15,694 nucleotides of DNA from Candidatus Avelusimicrobium alvi (lineage in GTDB: Bacteria > Elusimicrobiota > Elusimicrobia > Elusimicrobiales > Elusimicrobiaceae): contig DCTQ01000036.1 of the NCBI GenBank assembly GCA_002329395.1, positions 1 through 15,694 of the forward strand. The letters are read 5' to 3'. The stretch's first letter is position 1, and each line of letters starts with the position of its first letter. This document shows positions 13,448 through 15,694 of the stretch, piece by piece. A model generated the notes under the pieces. That model did not search any database. It worked only from the letters and a program-made list of their open reading frames with translations, and was not told where the DNA came from. Made by a program: the position numbers and the translations under genes.

Positions 13448-14752
13448 ATGAACGTATCTGAAATTGCCGCCCGCGCCAAACAAGCTTCCTATATCTTGGG
13501 CGCGCTGCCGCCCGAAACCAAGGACCGCGCGTTAAACGCCATGGCCTGCGCCCTGCGCGTGCACGCCGATGAGATTTTGGCCGCCAACCAACTGGATTTG
13601 CAGGAAGCCAAACGCGCCGTGGAAGCGGGCGAAATGAAACCCGCGCTGTACGAACGCCTGAAACTGACGCGCGAAAAGCTGGAAGTCGTCATCCGGGGCG
13701 TGGAAGAGCTGGTGGAACTGCCGGATCCGGTGGGGAATGTGCTGGCGGCTACGGAGCTGGACGAAGGGCTGAACCTGTACAAGGTTTCGTGCCCGATAGG
13801 GCTTATCGGCGTGATTTTTGAAGCGCGGCCCGACGTGGTGCCGCAAATCGCCGCGCTGGCCGCCAAGTCCGGCAATGCCGTGGTGTTAAAGGGCGGCCGC
13901 GAGGCCCTGCATACCAACGACGCGCTCGCCAAAGTGCTGCAAAACGCCCTGGCCTCCGTGCCCGGTTATCCGCCGGAAGCGTTAAACTTAATCCATACGC
14001 GGGAAGAGTCCGCGCAGATGCTGGCGCTGGACCGGTTTTTTGATTTAATTATTCCGCGCGGCGGCAATTCGCTGATTGCGTACGTCAAAGCCAATACCAA
14101 AATCCCCGTGCTGGGGCATGCGGACGGCGTGTGCCATATTTTTGTCGCGCGCTCGGCGGATGTGGAAATGGCCAAGAAAATCTGCATAGACGCCAAAAAC
14201 CAATATCCTTCCGCCTGCAATGCGCTGGAAACTTTGCTGATTGATGAAAACTGGCCGGACCATTATAAAAAAGAGCTGTTAGGCGCGCTTGTTAAAAGCG
14301 GGGTGGAACTTTTCGGCGGGGCGGACGTCGCCGCGCTGGCGCCCGTGCGCGGCCCGGTAACGGACTGGCATACCGAATACGGCGAGAAAAAGCTTTCCGT
14401 CAAACAGGTTAAAAACGTGCTGGACGCCGTGGAACATATTAACCGTTATGGCTCGCACCATACGGACGGCATCCTCTCGGCCGACCACGACGAAGTGCAA
14501 ATTTTTATGGATTTGACGGATTCCGCAGGCGTGTATCACAACGCTTCCACGCGCTTTGCCGACGGCTACCGCTACGGCTTCGGCGCGGAAGTGGGTATCA
14601 GCACCGGCAAAACACATGCGCGCGGGCCGGTGGGCCTGGAAGGACTGACGATTTATAAATATAAATTGTACGGAAACGGGCAGATTGTGGCCGACTATAC
14701 CGGCGCGCAAGCCAAACCGTTTACGCATAAAAAGATAGGGGGGAATGTATGA
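13448..14752 (+). CDS. proA: Gamma-glutamyl phosphate reductase ProA
   Basis: ProA reduces gamma-glutamyl phosphate with NADPH to glutamate semialdehyde, which cyclises to pyrroline-5-carboxylate. It normally works with ProB, channelling the unstable intermediate. The 434-residue product is an aldehyde dehydrogenase-superfamily enzyme. The N-terminal cofactor domain includes IGVIFEARPDV (120-130) and AAKSGNAVVLKGG, followed by DLIIPRGGNSLI (199-210). The catalytic nucleophile is Cys257 in YPSACNALETLL, and the C-terminal GAEVGISTGKTHARGP segment is diagnostic. Length is slightly above the ~417 of E. coli. A GAGG overlapping the proB stop lies ten bases before the ATG. The stop overlaps the proC start by four bases, so the three genes should be co-translated. 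Confidence 0.98.
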   Translation: MNVSEIAARAKQASYILGALPPETKDRALNAMACALRVHADEILAANQLDLQEAKRAVEAGEMKPALYERLKLTREKLEVVIRGVEELVELPDPVGNVLAATELDEGLNLYKVSCPIGLIGVIFEARPDVVPQIAALAAKSGNAVVLKGGREALHTNDALAKVLQNALASVPGYPPEALNLIHTREESAQMLALDRFFDLIIPRGGNSLIAYVKANTKIPVLGHADGVCHIFVARSADVEMAKKICIDAKNQYPSACNALETLLIDENWPDHYKKELLGALVKSGVELFGGADVAALAPVRGPVTDWHTEYGEKKLSVKQVKNVLDAVEHINRYGSHHTDGILSADHDEVQIFMDLTDSAGVYHNASTRFADGYRYGFGAEVGISTGKTHARGPVGLEGLTIYKYKLYGNGQIVADYTGAQAKPFTHKKIGGNV

Positions 14753-15543
14753 AACTGGGGTTTATCGGCGCCGGCGAAATGGGCGGCGCCATTATTAGAG
14801 GTCTTTTAAAAAGCGGCTGGCCGAAAGAGGAAATCCTCGCTTCCGTGCATTCGGCGGATTCGGCGCGGAAGCTGGCGTCGGAGCTGGATATTGACGCGAC
14901 GACGGACAACCGCCGCGCGGCCGAACACGCGGACGTAATTTTTTTAGCCGTAAAACCCGGCGTGGTGCCGCAGGTGCTGGAAGAAATCAAAGGCGCGCAG
15001 CTTTCCGCCAAGCCGGTGGTGTGTATGGCCCTGGGCTGGACGCTGGAAAAATTGCAGACCGCACTGCCCAACTGGCCCGTCATCCGCATTATGCCCAATA
15101 CGCCGGTGGCCCTGCAGGCGGGCGTTACGCTTTTTGCGTTCGGCCGGGAAACATCCGCCGAAACGCGCCGCGCCGTAACGGCGTTGTTTGAACGGCTCGG
15201 CAAAACCGAGGAAGTGCCCGAAGAACTTTTTGACGCGGCGACGGCGGTGTCCGGCTCCGGCCCGGCGTTTGTGTATTATTTTATTGATGCGCTGACCAAA
15301 GCCGGTATGGCGCACGGCCTGACGGAAGAACAGGCGGCGCCGCTGGCGCTTCAGACGGTAACAGGTGCGGCCAAAATGGTGGAAGACACCGGCCTTTCGC
15401 CCGCACAGCTGGCGCAGAAAGTGGCTACCCCCGGCGGCTGTACGGCGGCGGGGCTGGACGTGCTGATGGCTTCGGAACTGGGCGCGGTGCTGGAAAAAAC
15501 AGTAGGCGCGACGGTAGCCAAAGCCAAGGAATTTGCCAGGTAA
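14749..15543 (+). CDS. proC: Pyrroline-5-carboxylate reductase ProC
   Basis: ProC reduces pyrroline-5-carboxylate to L-proline with NAD(P)H, the last step of the pathway, completing the set with the two genes before it. The 264-residue product starts with the Rossmann motif GFIGAGEMGGAI (G7, G9, G12), then AVKP (67-70), RIMPNTPV (113-120), SGSGPAFVYYF (168-178) and the C-terminal PGGCTAAGL (228-236), where Cys replaces the usual Thr of PGGTT. The segment CMALGW (92-97) also departs from the usual S-A-A-G pattern. Neither change hits a residue I can call essential. AGGGGGG (14737-14743) is the ribosome site, and the ATG overlaps the proA stop (ATGA). Strong terminator sequence follows. Confidence 0.97.
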   Translation: MKLGFIGAGEMGGAIIRGLLKSGWPKEEILASVHSADSARKLASELDIDATTDNRRAAEHADVIFLAVKPGVVPQVLEEIKGAQLSAKPVVCMALGWTLEKLQTALPNWPVIRIMPNTPVALQAGVTLFAFGRETSAETRRAVTALFERLGKTEEVPEELFDAATAVSGSGPAFVYYFIDALTKAGMAHGLTEEQAAPLALQTVTGAAKMVEDTGLSPAQLAQKVATPGGCTAAGLDVLMASELGAVLEKTVGATVAKAKEFAR

Positions 15544-15563
15544 AACAGGCGGCTGTTGTTTTT

Positions 15564-15597
15564 GGGCGGATAAGACTAACTCTTATCCGCCCTTTTT
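15564..15597 (+). terminator. Strong intrinsic terminator of the proBAC operon
   Basis: A perfect 12-bp stem (15564-15575 with 15581-15592) closes the 5-base loop CTAAC and is followed by five T (15593-15597). Just upstream, a second weaker hairpin (AACAG 15544-15548 with CTGTT 15553-15557, then GTTTTT) makes a tandem terminator right after the proC stop. Confidence 0.92.
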
Positions 15598-15694
15598 ATG
15601 GCGTTTGTTTCGGAAGATGTGTCCGTTCTGCCGTTGTATGCAGGTCTTAGCCGTGTTGTTGCCGTTATGGTTCCGGCCTTTAGCCCGTCTATAA

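Noticed and set aside
15598..15694. Open frame starting ATG at 15598 and running off the right edge (32 codons), plus open frames on the opposite strand
   Set aside because: It starts directly at the terminator T run without a ribosome site, the product is not recognisable, and all are too short to support a gene call.
1..15694. Mobile element, prophage or defence island
   Set aside because: No transposase, integrase, terminal repeats or target duplications; nearly all genes are core metabolism, envelope or information processing with uniform codon style.

Overview
The window looks like a chromosomal core-genome segment of a Gram-negative-type bacterium, most likely a gut or host-associated member of Elusimicrobiota (moderate confidence). 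Supporting signs are a class III-signal type IV pilin of the kind common in that phylum, periplasmic SurA/parvulin-type foldases, a lipoprotein and a bifunctional PBP1A. Coding DNA is GC-rich and gene junctions are short and AT-rich. There is no insertion sequence, phage gene, tRNA, rRNA or CRISPR array, and no gene-free stretch reaches 300 bases.

Layout. (1) 1-553, plus strand: one type IV pilin gene with its own possible promoter, closed by a hairpin at 574-600 that also serves the convergent neighbour. (2) 8976 down to 623, minus strand: a five-gene block in transcription order PBP1A (ponA/mrcA-like), mfd, a parvulin-type lipoprotein, a SurA-like periplasmic foldase and pdxA. (3) 8977-9094: a divergent promoter region with a perfect extended -10 for PBP1A, a hairpin-like inverted repeat and an 8-base direct repeat. 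(4) 9095-12232, plus strand: a soluble PAS histidine kinase with a cysteine-rich N-terminus, its NarL/FixJ-type response regulator, rsmD (16S rRNA methyltransferase) and a stand-alone RecB/Cas4-type nuclease with a predicted Fe-S cluster, all tightly packed or overlapping and closed by a hairpin at 12250-12275. (5) 12293-15543, plus strand: proB-proA-proC, the complete glutamate-to-proline pathway, closed by a strong terminator at 15564-15597. (6) 15598-15694: about 100 bases with no supportable feature.

How the genes fit together. The minus-strand block mixes envelope biogenesis (PBP1A and two foldases) with transcription-coupled repair (Mfd) and vitamin B6 synthesis (PdxA). The foldase-pdxA adjacency recalls the surA-pdxA neighbourhood of Enterobacteria. 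The plus-strand block joins a cytoplasmic sensor/regulator pair to rRNA modification and a DNA nuclease. The proline operon is a self-contained pathway.

I do not see a clearly new multi-gene system. The most unusual points are: the Cys cluster on the histidine kinase; a Gly in place of Asp in the RsmD catalytic motif; a roughly 25-30 residue insertion next to the TRG motif of Mfd; a parvulin lipoprotein lacking a conserved His; a six-cysteine pilin; and a PBP1A promoter that predicts a nearly leaderless mRNA.
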